From Glutamicibacter creatinolyticus (lineage in GTDB: Bacteria; Actinomycetota; Actinomycetes; Actinomycetales; Micrococcaceae), in contig NZ_CP034412.1 of NCBI RefSeq assembly GCF_006094275.1, positions 1,798,001-1,862,000 on the forward strand: DNA of 64,000 bases, given 5' to 3'. The notes beneath the pieces are model-generated. The model had not been told where the DNA came from. It did no database searches and was given only the letters and a program-made list of their open reading frames with translations. The translations under genes and the position numbers were made by a program. Shown here one piece after another: positions 44,766 through 54,389 of this stretch (position 1 is the first letter of the stretch; each line of letters begins with the position of its first letter).

Positions 44766-44805
44766 GGTTGCCAGCGTAGGAAGTGGGCCCCACCCGCTGG
44801 CAACC
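44766..44805 (-). promoter_or_regulatory. Inverted-repeat operator over the probable sulfite reductase promoter
   Basis: GGTTGCCAGCG (44795-44805, minus) and CGCTGGCAACC (44766-44776) are perfect 11-bp arms 18 nt apart. The distal arm contains TTGCCA (44798-44803) and the proximal one most of TACGCT (44773-44778), a -35/-10 pair with 19-nt spacing that places the start at the A of the ATG. A repressor bound here would shut the whole operon; an RNA hairpin is the alternative. Confidence 0.5.
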
Positions 44806-44832
44806 GGTCGCTGTCACATCTCTTCGTGCGGC

Positions 44833-45606
44833 TTAGCGGCCCTCAACTTCGACTTTTTTCGTCACCCACGCCGCCTCTTCCAGCGCCTGGAAAAGTCTTT
44901 CAAGGAAACATTGCGCGATCATGACGTCGGGCAACAGCGGTGTTGTGACCTGCCAGGCGCCGGTGCTACGCAGCTTGTCCTGGAAGAACCCCTCGGCCAG
45001 CAGGGCGCTGAGCACCAGGGTGCGCTGCCCCGCCTGCCCCTGCACCAGTGCCGGCACCCTTGGTTCGGCCCCGGCGCAGTAGCCCACCTGCACATCTCGG
45101 CCCAGGCGCTGGGAAAGCTGCCCGGCCAGGTCCCTGATCTGCTGCTGCCCGGCCGGCAGACGGGTGCCGGCGGCGGCCAGCACCACCGTCGTGGCACCGT
45201 GCAGGTGTGGTTCGGCCCGGTTGGCGAGCACCGCGGCCAGGGCCGGCAAGGCGCCCAGCGGTGCGGCGGCCACCGTGTTGGCCCGCCCGGCAACAGCCCC
45301 GGCGATGTCTTCGGTGGTGTGCACCCCATCGGCCACCAGAAGCGGCAGCACCAGGGCCGCTTCCCCCTCCGGCAGGCTTTTCAGGACCTCGGGCAGCTGC
45401 GGATGCTGCACGTCGACGTAGGCCTCATGCCAGATGAGCTCCACGCCCTGGTCCCGCAGGGCGCGGTGCCCGGCGGCCTGCTCGGCCAGCTGCTGGCGCA
45501 GCCGGTTGATCTGCTCCTGCCCGTGCGGGTTGTCCGTGCCGTGCGAGGCCGCCAACACGTGCACCGGGCGCACCGGCTGGTCGCTGCCGGGCTGCGGGCC
45601 GGTCAC
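44833..45606 (-). CDS. CbiX/SirB-like sirohydrochlorin chelatase
   Basis: The 257-residue protein has two copies of the chelatase fold. The first half carries LAASHGTDNPHGQEQINRL and LVLPLLVADGVHTTEDI (the His residues of the metal site), the second TTVVLAAAGTRLPAGQQQI and LVLSALLAEGFFQDKL. It would insert Fe2+ into sirohydrochlorin for the sulfite reductase encoded next. The second half has lost one of the usual His residues. The start is GTG at 45606, overlapping the SDR stop (GTGA). Confidence 0.85.
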   Translation of the reverse strand: MTGPQPGSDQPVRPVHVLAASHGTDNPHGQEQINRLRQQLAEQAAGHRALRDQGVELIWHEAYVDVQHPQLPEVLKSLPEGEAALVLPLLVADGVHTTEDIAGAVAGRANTVAAAPLGALPALAAVLANRAEPHLHGATTVVLAAAGTRLPAGQQQIRDLAGQLSQRLGRDVQVGYCAGAEPRVPALVQGQAGQRTLVLSALLAEGFFQDKLRSTGAWQVTTPLLPDVMIAQCFLERLFQALEEAAWVTKKVEVEGR

Positions 45607-46388
45607 TGTCCCGGCTCCTGGCGGCGCACCAGCTTGTGGTTGGCGGCCTGCGCCTGCGGGCGGATCACAATCTCGTCCAGGTTCACGTGGTGCGGCAGGC
45701 TGACCGCGTAGCGGATCACCTCGGCCACGTCCGCCGCGCTCAATGGTTCGGCCACCCCGGCGTACACCTGCTCGGCGGCCTGCTCGCTGCCCAGCCGGCG
45801 CAGCGAGAATTCCTCGGTGGCCACCAGCCCGGGCAGCACCTCGATGACCCGGACCCCGTGCTCGACTTCCTCCAGGCGCAGCGCCTGGGTCAGGGCCCGC
45901 TGGGCGGCCTTGGCCGCGTTGTAGCCGCTGCCGCCCTCGTAGCTGGCCAGGGCGGCGGTGGAGGTCAGGTTCAAAACGGTGCCCTGCACGGTGCGCAGGT
46001 GCGGCAGCAGCGCCCGGGTCAGGCGCATGGTGCCCATCACGTTCACCTGCAGCATGAAATCCCAGTCCGCGTCCTTGGCCTGGGCGAGGTAGTCGACCCC
46101 GCGGGCCCCGCCGGCCACGTTGATGACGGTGTCCACCCCGCCGGCGGCAAGGATCCGGGAGGTCAGCTCGTCGATGCTGTGCTGCTCGCTGACATCCCCC
46201 GCCAGCGCGATGGCCCCGGTTTCCGCGGCCAGGCTCTGCAGCCGCTCGGCGCGCCGGGCGATCGCGTAGACGCGCCACCCTTCCTGGCGCAGCGCCCTGA
46301 CGGTGGCCTGGCCGATGCCGCTGGAGGCCCCGGTGACGACGGCGGATCGTTCGGTGGCGGGGGCTGGGGAGTTTTCATGGTTGGTCAT
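45603..46388 (-). CDS. Short-chain dehydrogenase/reductase (SDR)
   Basis: The 261-residue protein is a classical SDR: cofactor site VVTGASSGIGQATV (residues 17-30), NVAGGARG, catalytic Ser in NLTSTAALAS and the YxxxK in GYNAAKAAQRA. Its sequence resembles serine/3-hydroxy acid dehydrogenases. It is tightly coupled to the siroheme chelatase gene, with which it shares a GTGA overlap, yet no known siroheme step uses an SDR. The ATG at 46388 fits the family N-terminus. Confidence 0.9.
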   Translation of the reverse strand: MTNHENSPAPATERSAVVTGASSGIGQATVRALRQEGWRVYAIARRAERLQSLAAETGAIALAGDVSEQHSIDELTSRILAAGGVDTVINVAGGARGVDYLAQAKDADWDFMLQVNVMGTMRLTRALLPHLRTVQGTVLNLTSTAALASYEGGSGYNAAKAAQRALTQALRLEEVEHGVRVIEVLPGLVATEEFSLRRLGSEQAAEQVYAGVAEPLSAADVAEVIRYAVSLPHHVNLDEIVIRPQAQAANHKLVRRQEPGQ

Positions 46389-46510
46389 GGCACCAGAATA
46401 GAACGGTGCGGCGGCCCACCACGAGCGGGGTGAATGACTCTTACGCGCTGCCCGCCGGGTGTCCCACCCCATGGGCCACAATGCCCGCCCGGGTGAGGAA
46501 ACATGAAAGA

Positions 46511-49147
46511 ATGGCTTACATGGCAGAAGAAAACTTGGGCACAGACACGCCCAACACGGTTTCAGTTCCCGACAAGCCCGCATTGGAAGGCCTGGAGGAA
46601 CGTCTTTCGTCCCGGTGGCGCACCGAGGGCACCTATCACTTCAATGAGGACACCGGTCGCGAGGCGGTGTACTCCATCGACACTCCCCCGCCGACCGCTT
46701 CCGGTTCGCTGCACGTGGGCCACATGTTCTCCTACACCCAGACCGACGTGGTGGCCCGCTACCAGCGGATGAGCGGGAAGAACGTGTTCTACCCGCTGGG
46801 TTGGGACGACAACGGCCTGCCCACCGAGCGCCGCGTCCAGAACTACTACGGGGTGCGCTGCGACCCGTCCAAGCCCTACATCCAGGACTACCAGCCGCCG
46901 GCCAAGCCGGCGAAGAACCAGCGCGACTGGGACGTGGTCAGCCGCAAGAACTTCATCCAGTTGTGCGAGCAGCTGGCCGTGGAGGACGAGAAGGTCTTCG
47001 AACAGCTGTTCACCACCCTGGGCCTGTCCGTGGACTGGCGGATGACCTACCGGACCATCGATGACAACTCCCGGGCCGTGTCCCAGCGCGCCTTCTTGGA
47101 GAACCTCTCCGCCGGGGACGCCTACATGGCCGAGGCCCCGACCCTGTGGGACGTCACCTTCCGCACCGCGGTCGCCCAGGCCGAGCTGGAGGACCGCGAG
47201 GTCGCCGGCGCCTACTACCGCTACCCGTTCACCACCGAGGACGGCGAGCAGGTCTTCATCGAGACCACCCGCCCCGAACTGCTGGCCGCCTGCGCCGCCC
47301 TGGTCGCCCACCCGGAGGACGAGCGCTACCAGCACCTGTTCGGCAAGACCGTCACCTCCCCGCTGTTCGGGGTCCCGGTCGAGGTGCGCCCGCACGCCCT
47401 GGCCCAGGCCGACAAGGGCTCGGGCATCGCCATGGTCTGCACCTTCGGTGACCTGACCGACGTGACCTGGTGGCGTGAACTGCAGCTGCCCACCCGCGCC
47501 ATCGTGGGACGCGACGGACGCATCATCGCCGAAACCCCCGAGTGGATCACCAGCCCCGCCGGGGCCGAGGCCTACGCCCAGATCGCCGGCAAGACCGTAT
47601 TCTCCGCCAAGGAGACCGTGGTTGAGCTGCTGCAGGAAGCGAACCTGCTCGACGGGGAGCCGAAGAAGGTCACCCGCCCGGTGAACTTCTTCGAAAAGGG
47701 CGACAAGCCCCTGGAAATCGTCTCCTCCCGCCAGTGGTACATCCGCAACGGCGGACGCGACGAGGACCGACGCAAGGCGATGATCGCCCGCGGCGAGCAG
47801 ATCGACTTCCACCCCTCATTCATGCGCTCACGCTACGAGAACTGGGTCTCGGGCCTGAACGGCGACTGGCTGGTCTCCCGCCAGCGCTTCTTCGGGGTGC
47901 CGATCCCGGTCTGGTACCCGCTGGATGAGAACGGCGAGCCGAACTACGACGCGCCGCTGCTGCCGCAGGCCCAGCAGCTGCCGGTGGACCCCGTGGCCGA
48001 GGCCCCGGCCGGCTACACCGAGGACCAGCGCAACCAGCCCGGCGGCTTCATCGGGGACGCCGATGTGCTGGACACCTGGGCCACCAGCTCGCTGACCCCG
48101 CAGATCGCCGGACGCTGGAACACCGACCAGTCCTTCTTCTCCAAGGTCTACCCGTACGACCTGCGCCCGCAGGGCCATGACATCATCCGCACCTGGCTCT
48201 TCTCCACGGTGGTGCGCGCCGACGCGCTGCACGGGGACGCCCCATGGCGCCACGCGGCGATTTCCGGCTGGATCCTGGACCCGGACCGCAAGAAGATGTC
48301 CAAGTCCAAGGGCAACGTGGTGGTTCCCACCGAGGTGCTGGAGAAGTTCGGCGCGGATGCCGTGCGCTACTGGGCGGCCAGCGCCCGGCTCGGCGCCGAC
48401 ACCGCGTATGAGATCAACCAGATGAAGATCGGGCGCCGCCTGGCCATCAAGATCCTGAACGCCTCCAAGTTCGTGCTGAACCTGGGTGCCACCGAGGCGA
48501 ACATTCTCACCGATGACGCCGCGGTGATCACCAACGGGCTGGATCGTTCGCTGCTGGCCCGCCTGGCGGTGGTCATCGAGGACACCAAGCGCGCGTTCGA
48601 GTCCTACGACTACGCCCGGGCCCTGGACATCACCGAGTCGTTCTTCTGGTCGTTCACCGACGACTATGTGGAACTGATCAAGGACCGCGCCTACGGCGGG
48701 CACGGGCAGGCCGAGCAGGCCAGCGTGCTGGCCGCCCTGGCCACCACCCTGGATGCGGTGCTGCGCCTGTTCGCCCCGTTCCTGCCCTTCGCCACCGAGG
48801 AGGTCTGGAGCTGGTGGCGCACCGGTTCAGTGCACCAGAGCGCCTGGCCGACCGCCGGGCACCTGGCCCAGGTGCGCCAGAGCGCGGACACCGCGGTGCT
48901 GCCCACCGTGGGACTGGCACTGTCCGGGATCCGCAAGGCCAAGAGCGATGCGAAGGTCAAGCAGCGCACCGAGGTGCTCTCCGGGCAGATCCATGCCCCG
49001 GCCAGCCTGCTGGACCAGCTGCGTCCGGGCTTCGCCGACCTGAAGTCGGCCGGCAACGCCCGTGACCTGCAGCTGATCGAGTCCGACGGTGAGCTGCAGG
49101 TGCTCAACGTCGAACTGGCTCCGGCCGAGGACGTCGCCGCCCAGTAG
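46511..49147 (+). CDS. valS: Valine-tRNA ligase
   Basis: ValRS charges tRNA-Val and edits threonine. The 878-residue protein has HVGH (residues 68-71) within PTASGSLHVGHMFSY, an editing domain, and KMSKS in DRKKMSKSKGNVV. The short C-terminal coiled coil usual in many ValRS is missing, as in the archaeal-like actinobacterial form. GAGGAA is about 10 nt before the ATG at 46511; a second ATG at 46520 is possible. Transcribed away from the sulfur cluster. Confidence 0.97.
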   Translation: MAYMAEENLGTDTPNTVSVPDKPALEGLEERLSSRWRTEGTYHFNEDTGREAVYSIDTPPPTASGSLHVGHMFSYTQTDVVARYQRMSGKNVFYPLGWDDNGLPTERRVQNYYGVRCDPSKPYIQDYQPPAKPAKNQRDWDVVSRKNFIQLCEQLAVEDEKVFEQLFTTLGLSVDWRMTYRTIDDNSRAVSQRAFLENLSAGDAYMAEAPTLWDVTFRTAVAQAELEDREVAGAYYRYPFTTEDGEQVFIETTRPELLAACAALVAHPEDERYQHLFGKTVTSPLFGVPVEVRPHALAQADKGSGIAMVCTFGDLTDVTWWRELQLPTRAIVGRDGRIIAETPEWITSPAGAEAYAQIAGKTVFSAKETVVELLQEANLLDGEPKKVTRPVNFFEKGDKPLEIVSSRQWYIRNGGRDEDRRKAMIARGEQIDFHPSFMRSRYENWVSGLNGDWLVSRQRFFGVPIPVWYPLDENGEPNYDAPLLPQAQQLPVDPVAEAPAGYTEDQRNQPGGFIGDADVLDTWATSSLTPQIAGRWNTDQSFFSKVYPYDLRPQGHDIIRTWLFSTVVRADALHGDAPWRHAAISGWILDPDRKKMSKSKGNVVVPTEVLEKFGADAVRYWAASARLGADTAYEINQMKIGRRLAIKILNASKFVLNLGATEANILTDDAAVITNGLDRSLLARLAVVIEDTKRAFESYDYARALDITESFFWSFTDDYVELIKDRAYGGHGQAEQASVLAALATTLDAVLRLFAPFLPFATEEVWSWWRTGSVHQSAWPTAGHLAQVRQSADTAVLPTVGLALSGIRKAKSDAKVKQRTEVLSGQIHAPASLLDQLRPGFADLKSAGNARDLQLIESDGELQVLNVELAPAEDVAAQ

Positions 49148-49178
49148 GTGCACCGCGCAGGGTGATCACCCAAAAAAC

Positions 49179-49227
49179 AACCGTGGCTCCGGAAGAATGA
49201 CAAGCATCCTTCCGGAGCCACGGTTTT
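49179..49227. terminator. Bidirectional terminator between valS and a convergent gene
   Basis: Arms 49179-49195 and 49209-49225 form a perfect 17-bp stem. TTTT follows on the plus strand (49222-49227) and an A-run (49172-49177) precedes it, giving Ts on the minus strand. Confidence 0.85.
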
Positions 49228-49264
49228 CTCAGAAGCCCGCAGCGCCTGCCCCCGGCGGGACGGT

Positions 49265-50446
49265 TTAGCGGCCCAGGGCGCGCAGGGCCGGGCCCAGCGA
49301 GAGCAGGCCCACCACGGCCAGCACCACCACGGCGGCCAGTGCCGGCGGGGACACCGCGAATCCCAGGCAGAGCCACAACGCGATCAGCAGGATCGTCCCG
49401 TAGCCCACGCCTTCGCGCAGCCGTGCCCGCACATCCGCTCGGGCACCGGCATCCCGTGCCGCTCCTGGCCCGGGGGTGATGACCAGGCGGCTGACCACCG
49501 CCAGCACACCCACCCCGATCGCCAACGCCACCAGCAGCGAATGCTCCTGCTGCACCAGGTTCGTGTACCCCTGGCGCACGATGCCGCCGCCCTGCCCATC
49601 CTGGCCGAGCCAGCGGCCCAGGGAGGACTGGACGAAGTCGGACAGCGAGACCACCGCGGCCAGCAGCAGGCTGGCAGTGGCCGCCGTCAACGGCAGGGCA
49701 CGGTAGTTCAGCAGCAGCCCGGCAGCCAGCAGGCCCAGGCTTGCCCACAGCAGCCAGCCGCCGGTGGCGTCAAAGAACGCCACCCACCCCTTGGCCTGGC
49801 CCAAATCCGAGTAGTGCAGCAGCACCACCTCATGATCGACGTCCGGGATCAGTGAGGCCAGGGAAACCCCGCGCTGCTCCAGGTCGGTTTTCACGGCGTC
49901 AACCAGCACCCCCAGGTTGATGCTCAGGCGTCCGGAGTCCTGCAGGTTGACCGTGGAGCTTTCTTCACGCAGCACCGCCAGGCTCTGGGTGTGGCTCAGG
50001 TGCACACCCTGCTCCCAGGCGCGCGCGAACGCGTCGGAACGCACCGCGGACTGCACCGCCTCATGCACCAGCGGCTGAACCTTCTCATCCAGGGCCGTGT
50101 CCAGTGCATTCCCCAGCGCCGTTCCGGTCTGCTGGGTCAGGGCCGAGAGCCACTGCGGCAGCCTGTCGGCGGGGATCCGGGAGTCGTGCACCACGGATTC
50201 CACCCGGTCCATGATGGCGCCGGTGGCTTCGTCGGTGACCTGTTGCTGGATCCCGGGGTCCTGGGCCAGCGGCGCCAGGGCGGCACTGAAGGTGGGGGTG
50301 TCCAGCAGCTGTGTTTTGCCCCAGTGGCTGATGATCCCGGTGGGCAGGGCCAGCAGGCCCAGGATCACCAGCACCGCCGCGATCACCCGGGGTATGGGGT
50401 GGGGGCGCGTCGAGCCGCCGTGGGAAGCTTGCTTAGCTAGTGCCAC
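49265..50446 (-). CDS. Multi-pass membrane protein with large extracytoplasmic domain
   Basis: The 393-residue protein starts at GTG 50446 with GGA 7 nt upstream. A first helix (VIAAVLVILGLLALPTGII) is followed by about 160 mostly hydrophilic residues, then four to five helices (GGWLLWASLGLLAAGLLL; TAATASLLLAAVVSL; LLVALAIGVGVLAVVSRLV; ILLIALWLCLGFAV; ALAAVVVLAVVGLLSL). Actinobacterial integral membrane proteins of this layout are common and uncharacterised. No enzyme motif seen. Confidence 0.75.
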   Translation of the reverse strand: MALAKQASHGGSTRPHPIPRVIAAVLVILGLLALPTGIISHWGKTQLLDTPTFSAALAPLAQDPGIQQQVTDEATGAIMDRVESVVHDSRIPADRLPQWLSALTQQTGTALGNALDTALDEKVQPLVHEAVQSAVRSDAFARAWEQGVHLSHTQSLAVLREESSTVNLQDSGRLSINLGVLVDAVKTDLEQRGVSLASLIPDVDHEVVLLHYSDLGQAKGWVAFFDATGGWLLWASLGLLAAGLLLNYRALPLTAATASLLLAAVVSLSDFVQSSLGRWLGQDGQGGGIVRQGYTNLVQQEHSLLVALAIGVGVLAVVSRLVITPGPGAARDAGARADVRARLREGVGYGTILLIALWLCLGFAVSPPALAAVVVLAVVGLLSLGPALRALGR

Positions 50447-50482
50447 TGATTTTCCTTTCACGTGGCCTACGGTCTGGAGGGG

Positions 50483-50531
50483 ACTCAACGAGAATGGCGA
50501 CCACACTCAGTGGTCGCCATTCTCGTTGAGT
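50483..50531 (-). terminator. 21-bp perfect hairpin after the nitroreductase-like gene
   Basis: Arms 50483-50503 and 50511-50531 pair without mismatch around a 7-nt loop. There is no T-run. It begins 6 nt after the stop codon of the gene upstream on the minus strand and probably ends its transcript. Confidence 0.7.
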
Positions 50532-50536
50532 CATGC

Positions 50537-51148
50537 CTAGTTCTCGAAGACCGGGCTCTCGGTGCGGGTGCGCTTCATCTCGAAGAAGTACGGGAAGGAA
50601 GCCAGCTGCACGGAGGCGTCGAACAACTTGCCCGCGTCCTCGCCGGTGGGGACCCGGGTGATGACCGGGCCGAAGAACGCGGTGCCGTTGACCTCCACGA
50701 TCGGGGTGCCCACGTCCTGGCCCACCTTGTTGATGCCGGCCTCATGGCTGGCGCGCAGCGCCTCATCGTGGGCATCGCTCTTCCCGGCCTCGGCCAGCTC
50801 GGCCGGAAGACCCACCCGTTCCAGGGCCAGGCGGACCACTTCCTCGCGGTCCTGAACCTTTTCGTAGTGGATCAGTTCGCCCATGGCGGTGTACAGCTTG
50901 TCCTTGTACTGCTCACCGTGTTCGGCCGCGGCGGCAATGATCACCCGAACCGGAGCCCAGGCGCTGTCCATCGACTTACGGTAGTCCGCATCCAGGTCGC
51001 GTCCCTCGTTCAGCACGGACAGGCTCATGACGTTCCACGTCACGTCCACGTCGCGGACCTTTTCCACTTCCTTCATCCAGCGGCTGGTGGCCCAGGCGAA
51101 GGGGCAGATCGGATCGAACCAGAAACCTACTTGGGCTCGTTCGGCCAT
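50537..51148 (-). CDS. DsbA-fold protein, Rv2466c-type mycothiol-dependent nitroreductase homologue
   Basis: The 203-residue protein matches Rv2466c in layout: FWFDPICPFAWATSRW at the start, WNVMSLSVLNEGRD, then KLYTAMGELIHYE and TPIVEVNGTAFFGPVI (cis-Pro loop). In Rv2466c the active site is CPWC; here it is C15-P-F-A18, so the resolving Cys is absent. A monothiol mechanism with mycothiol as partner is possible. The ATG at 51148 is used; a GTG at 51160 would add four residues. Confidence 0.85.
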   Translation of the reverse strand: MAERAQVGFWFDPICPFAWATSRWMKEVEKVRDVDVTWNVMSLSVLNEGRDLDADYRKSMDSAWAPVRVIIAAAAEHGEQYKDKLYTAMGELIHYEKVQDREEVVRLALERVGLPAELAEAGKSDAHDEALRASHEAGINKVGQDVGTPIVEVNGTAFFGPVITRVPTGEDAGKLFDASVQLASFPYFFEMKRTRTESPVFEN

Positions 51149-51247
51149 GGTGATTCCCACTTTCTTCTCGACGTTGCGTTCTGTGTACTACTGCGATCTC
51201 CCGCGGTGCCGACGCCGGCTGCGGTTCTGCAAAGCCGGCGGCGGAGC

Positions 51248-52540
51248 CTAGGCGGACTTCTTGCCGCGCTTGTCGGAGACGGCGGCGGAAACCAGGGTCG
51301 GTTCGGCGCCGTCGAGCACCACCTCACGGGTGATGACCACTTCCCCGATGTCCTCCAGGCTGGGCAGGTCGAACATGATCGAGGCCAGGGTCTCCTCCAG
51401 GATGGCGCGCAGGCCGCGGGCACCGGTTTCCCGCTCGATCGCCAGTTCGGCGATGGCCTCCAGGGCCGGTTGTTCGAAGCTGAGGGCCACCCCGTCCATT
51501 TGGAACATCTTCTGGTACTGCTTGACCAGCGCGTTCTTCGGCTCGGTCAGCACCCGGACCAGGGCCTCGCGGTCCAGGTGTTCCACGGTGGTGATCACCG
51601 GCAGGCGGCCAATGAATTCGGGGATCAGCCCGAACTTCAGCAGATCCTCGGGCCGTACATCCGAGTAGGAGGCGGTTTCGGATTTCAGCGCGGTCAGCGG
51701 CGCCCCGAAGCCGATGCCCTTGCGTCCGGCGCGGGAGGAAATGATTTCCTCCAGCCCGGCGAAGGCGCCGGCGACGATGAACAGAATGTTGGTGGTGTCC
51801 AGCTGCAGGAAGTCCTGGTGCGGGTGCTTGCGTCCACCCTGGGGCGGCACGGCGGCGACGGTGCCCTCCAGGATCTTCAGCAGTGCCTGCTGCACGCCTT
51901 CCCCGGAAACGTCGCGGGTGATGGACGGGTTTTCGCTCTTGCGCGAGATCTTGTCGATCTCGTCAATGTAGATGATCCCGGTTTCGGCCTTCTTCACGTC
52001 GTAGTCGGCGGCCTGGATGAGCTTGAGCAGGATGTTCTCCACATCCTCACCGACATAGCCGGCCTCGGTCAGGCTGGTCGCGTCGGCGACCGCGAACGGG
52101 ACGTTCAGTTTCTTGGCCAGCGACTGGGCCAGGTAGGTTTTGCCGCAGCCGGTGGGGCCGATGAGCATGATGTTGGACTTGGAGACCTCGACGTCGCTGA
52201 GCGGGTCGTCGTTGGTCAGGGCCGCGACGGGGGCCTTGTCCTGGTTGCCGTGGATGCGCTTGTAATGGTTGTACACGGCCACGGACAGGGCGCGCTTGGC
52301 GGCTTCCTGCCCGATGACGTACTCCTCCAGGGAGGAGAAGATCTCCCGGGGCTTGGGCAGCGAAAATTCCTCGCTGGTGTGTTCCTCGGCGAACTCCTCG
52401 GCGATGATTTCGTTGCACAGCTCAATGCATTCGGTGCAGATATAGACACCGTGGCCTGCGATCAGCTTCTTGACCTGCTTCTGGCTCTTTCCGCAGAAAG
52501 AACACTTCAGCAGGTCCGAACCTTCTCCCATTCGTGCCAT
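51248..52540 (-). CDS. clpX: ClpX, ATPase subunit of the Clp protease
   Basis: ClpX unfolds tagged proteins and feeds them to ClpP. The 430-residue protein has a C4 zinc-binding domain (LKCSFCGKS...[10 protein letters not shown]), Walker [12 protein letters not shown], Walker [10 protein letters not shown], the pore loop GYVG, sensor-1 and an IGF-type ClpP-docking loop (KGIGFGAPL). All key residues are intact. It follows clpP2 by about 180 nt in the same direction. Confidence 0.98.
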   Translation of the reverse strand: MARMGEGSDLLKCSFCGKSQKQVKKLIAGHGVYICTECIELCNEIIAEEFAEEHTSEEFSLPKPREIFSSLEEYVIGQEAAKRALSVAVYNHYKRIHGNQDKAPVAALTNDDPLSDVEVSKSNIMLIGPTGCGKTYLAQSLAKKLNVPFAVADATSLTEAGYVGEDVENILLKLIQAADYDVKKAETGIIYIDEIDKISRKSENPSITRDVSGEGVQQALLKILEGTVAAVPPQGGRKHPHQDFLQLDTTNILFIVAGAFAGLEEIISSRAGRKGIGFGAPLTALKSETASYSDVRPEDLLKFGLIPEFIGRLPVITTVEHLDREALVRVLTEPKNALVKQYQKMFQMDGVALSFEQPALEAIAELAIERETGARGLRAILEETLASIMFDLPSLEDIGEVVITREVVLDGAEPTLVSAAVSDKRGKKSA

Positions 52541-52718
52541 CGCGCTGTTCTCCCTATAAGTTGAGGACCGTGATCTAAAGTTAAGTCTAAGACAGGACGG
52601 CGACGCTTTAGCTGAAGATGGCGGTCTACCGATCGTGTGCCCGCTGCCTGCTCGGGGTTACTCTCGGTAAACCGCCACCGTTCACTTCTTTATTCCCGGG
52701 TCACCACCCGGTTTGCTG

Positions 52719-53375
52719 CTAGTGCCCGACCTGGCGAGCGAGCTTGCGGGAGGTGAGCACCTCGTCCACAATGCCGTAGGTCTTGGCTTCATCGGCCGTC
52801 ATGAACAGGTCACGCTCGATGTCGTTGCGGACCTTCTCGGTGTCCTGACCGGTGTGGGAGGAGAGGGTGTTCTCCAGCCATTCGCGCATGCGCATGACTT
52901 CCTCGGCCTGGATCTGCAGGTCGGTCGCGGTGCCGCGCTCCCCGCCGCCCATGGCCGGCTGGTGGATCAGCACACGGGCGTTGGGCAGCGCCAGGCGCTT
53001 GCCCGGGGTGCCGGCGGCCAGCAGCACTGCGGCGGCCGAGGCGGCCTGGCCCAGGCACACGGTCTGCACTTCGGGGCGGATGAACTGGATCGTGTCGTAG
53101 ATCGCGGTCATCGCGGTGAAGGAACCACCGGGCGAGTTGATGTACAGGGTGACGTCGCGCTCCGGGTCCATGGATTCCAGCACGAGCAGCTGGGCCATGA
53201 CGTCGTCGGCCGAGGCGTCATCGACCTGGGCGCCCAGGAAGATGATGCGGTCCTCGAACAGCTTCGCGTACGGGTCCTGGCGCTTGAAGCCGTACGGGGT
53301 ACGCTCTTCGAACTGCGGCAGGATGTAACGGGCCTCGGGCATTGTCCCCGCGGTGGCTTCAGGGTTGAACTGCAT
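52719..53375 (-). CDS. clpP2: ClpP2, proteolytic subunit
   Basis: A 218-residue serine protease with the nucleophile in [16 protein letters not shown] and the His in [16 protein letters not shown]; the Asp follows in the expected place. Actinobacterial ClpP1 and ClpP2 form a mixed two-ring particle, and ClpP2 is the ring that docks ClpX. The gene is 46 nt behind clpP1, so the two are co-transcribed. Confidence 0.96.
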   Translation of the reverse strand: MQFNPEATAGTMPEARYILPQFEERTPYGFKRQDPYAKLFEDRIIFLGAQVDDASADDVMAQLLVLESMDPERDVTLYINSPGGSFTAMTAIYDTIQFIRPEVQTVCLGQAASAAAVLLAAGTPGKRLALPNARVLIHQPAMGGGERGTATDLQIQAEEVMRMREWLENTLSSHTGQDTEKVRNDIERDLFMTADEAKTYGIVDEVLTSRKLARQVGH

Positions 53376-53421
53376 GGTGTCTCCTACAAAAAATCTGGTG
53401 AATTCAATCGAGGGGCTGGCT

Positions 53422-54048
53422 TTAGGATTCGTTGCCCACGCCGCCGCCGCCGCTGACGCTGCCGGCGTGCAGGGCGATCTTGTCGAAGAAACCGTATTCC
53501 AGGCCTTCTTCCGCGGTGAACCACTTGTCGCGCTGGTTGTCGATCAGGATCTGGTCCAGGCTCTGCCCGGTCTGCTCGGCGGTCAGCTCGCTCATGATCT
53601 TCTTCATGTGCATGATCAGCTCGGCCTGGATCTTGATGTCCGAGGCGGTGCCGCCGATGCCGCCCGAAGGCTGGTGCATCAGGATGCGGGCGTTCGGGGT
53701 GGCGTAGCGCTTGCCCGGGGTGCCGGAGGAGAGCAGGAACTGGCCCATCGAGGCGGCCAGGCCGGTGGCCACGGTGACCACGTCGTTCGGGATGAACTTC
53801 ATGGTGTCGTAGATGGCCATGCCCGCGGTGATCGAACCGCCCGGGGAGTTGATGTAGAGGTAGATGTCCGCTTCCGGGTCCTCTGCCGAGAGCAGCAGCA
53901 GCTGCGAGCAGATGGCATTGGCGTTCTCGTCGCGCACCTCGGAGCCAAGCCAGATGATGCGTTCCTTGAGCAGGCGGTTGTAGATGTAGTCCTCACGGTG
54001 GGCCGGGTCAACGCTGGCCATCGTGGGAGTGCGCGAATCATTTGACAT
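53422..54048 (-). CDS. clpP1: ClpP1, proteolytic subunit
   Basis: 208 residues with the catalytic Ser in [16 protein letters not shown], the His in [14 protein letters not shown] and [20 protein letters not shown]. It partners with ClpP2 encoded just downstream. The short N-terminal propeptide ends before [13 protein letters not shown]. First gene of the clpP1-clpP2 pair. Confidence 0.96.
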   Translation of the reverse strand: MSNDSRTPTMASVDPAHREDYIYNRLLKERIIWLGSEVRDENANAICSQLLLLSAEDPEADIYLYINSPGGSITAGMAIYDTMKFIPNDVVTVATGLAASMGQFLLSSGTPGKRYATPNARILMHQPSGGIGGTASDIKIQAELIMHMKKIMSELTAEQTGQSLDQILIDNQRDKWFTAEEGLEYGFFDKIALHAGSVSGGGGVGNES

Positions 54049-54320
54049 GTTCTCTACCTCTTCCGAATGTGGAGATCAGATCGTGGGAGCCGGGCTGGCT
54101 CCCGCGACGAGACTGGTTATCTTTGAGATTACTGACTTCAACTGCCTCTTGGGGAGTTTCATGCCCGTGTTTCGCTCACGGCGCATGCCCGGTGGGGAAG
54201 AAGCACACAATTAGCCCCGAGGCGGGGCGCGGTGTGGTGCAGGCAGCGGATTCCTCTCACATTTGAGCCCAACCCGGTACTCCCCCACGGTATTCCCTCC
54301 GCCCCCGGCGGCAGCAACGC

Positions 54321-54368
54321 AAAACGCCTCCGGGCTGCCCAGCGCATGGCGGGCAGCCCGAAGGCGTT
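54321..54368 (-). terminator. Terminator after tig
   Basis: Arms 54323-54340 and 54351-54368 pair over 18 positions with one mismatch. On the minus strand TTTT follows (54321-54324). It lies 21 nt after the tig stop. Confidence 0.8.
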
Positions 54369-54389
54369 GCGGTTGGCTACAGGCCAGGA

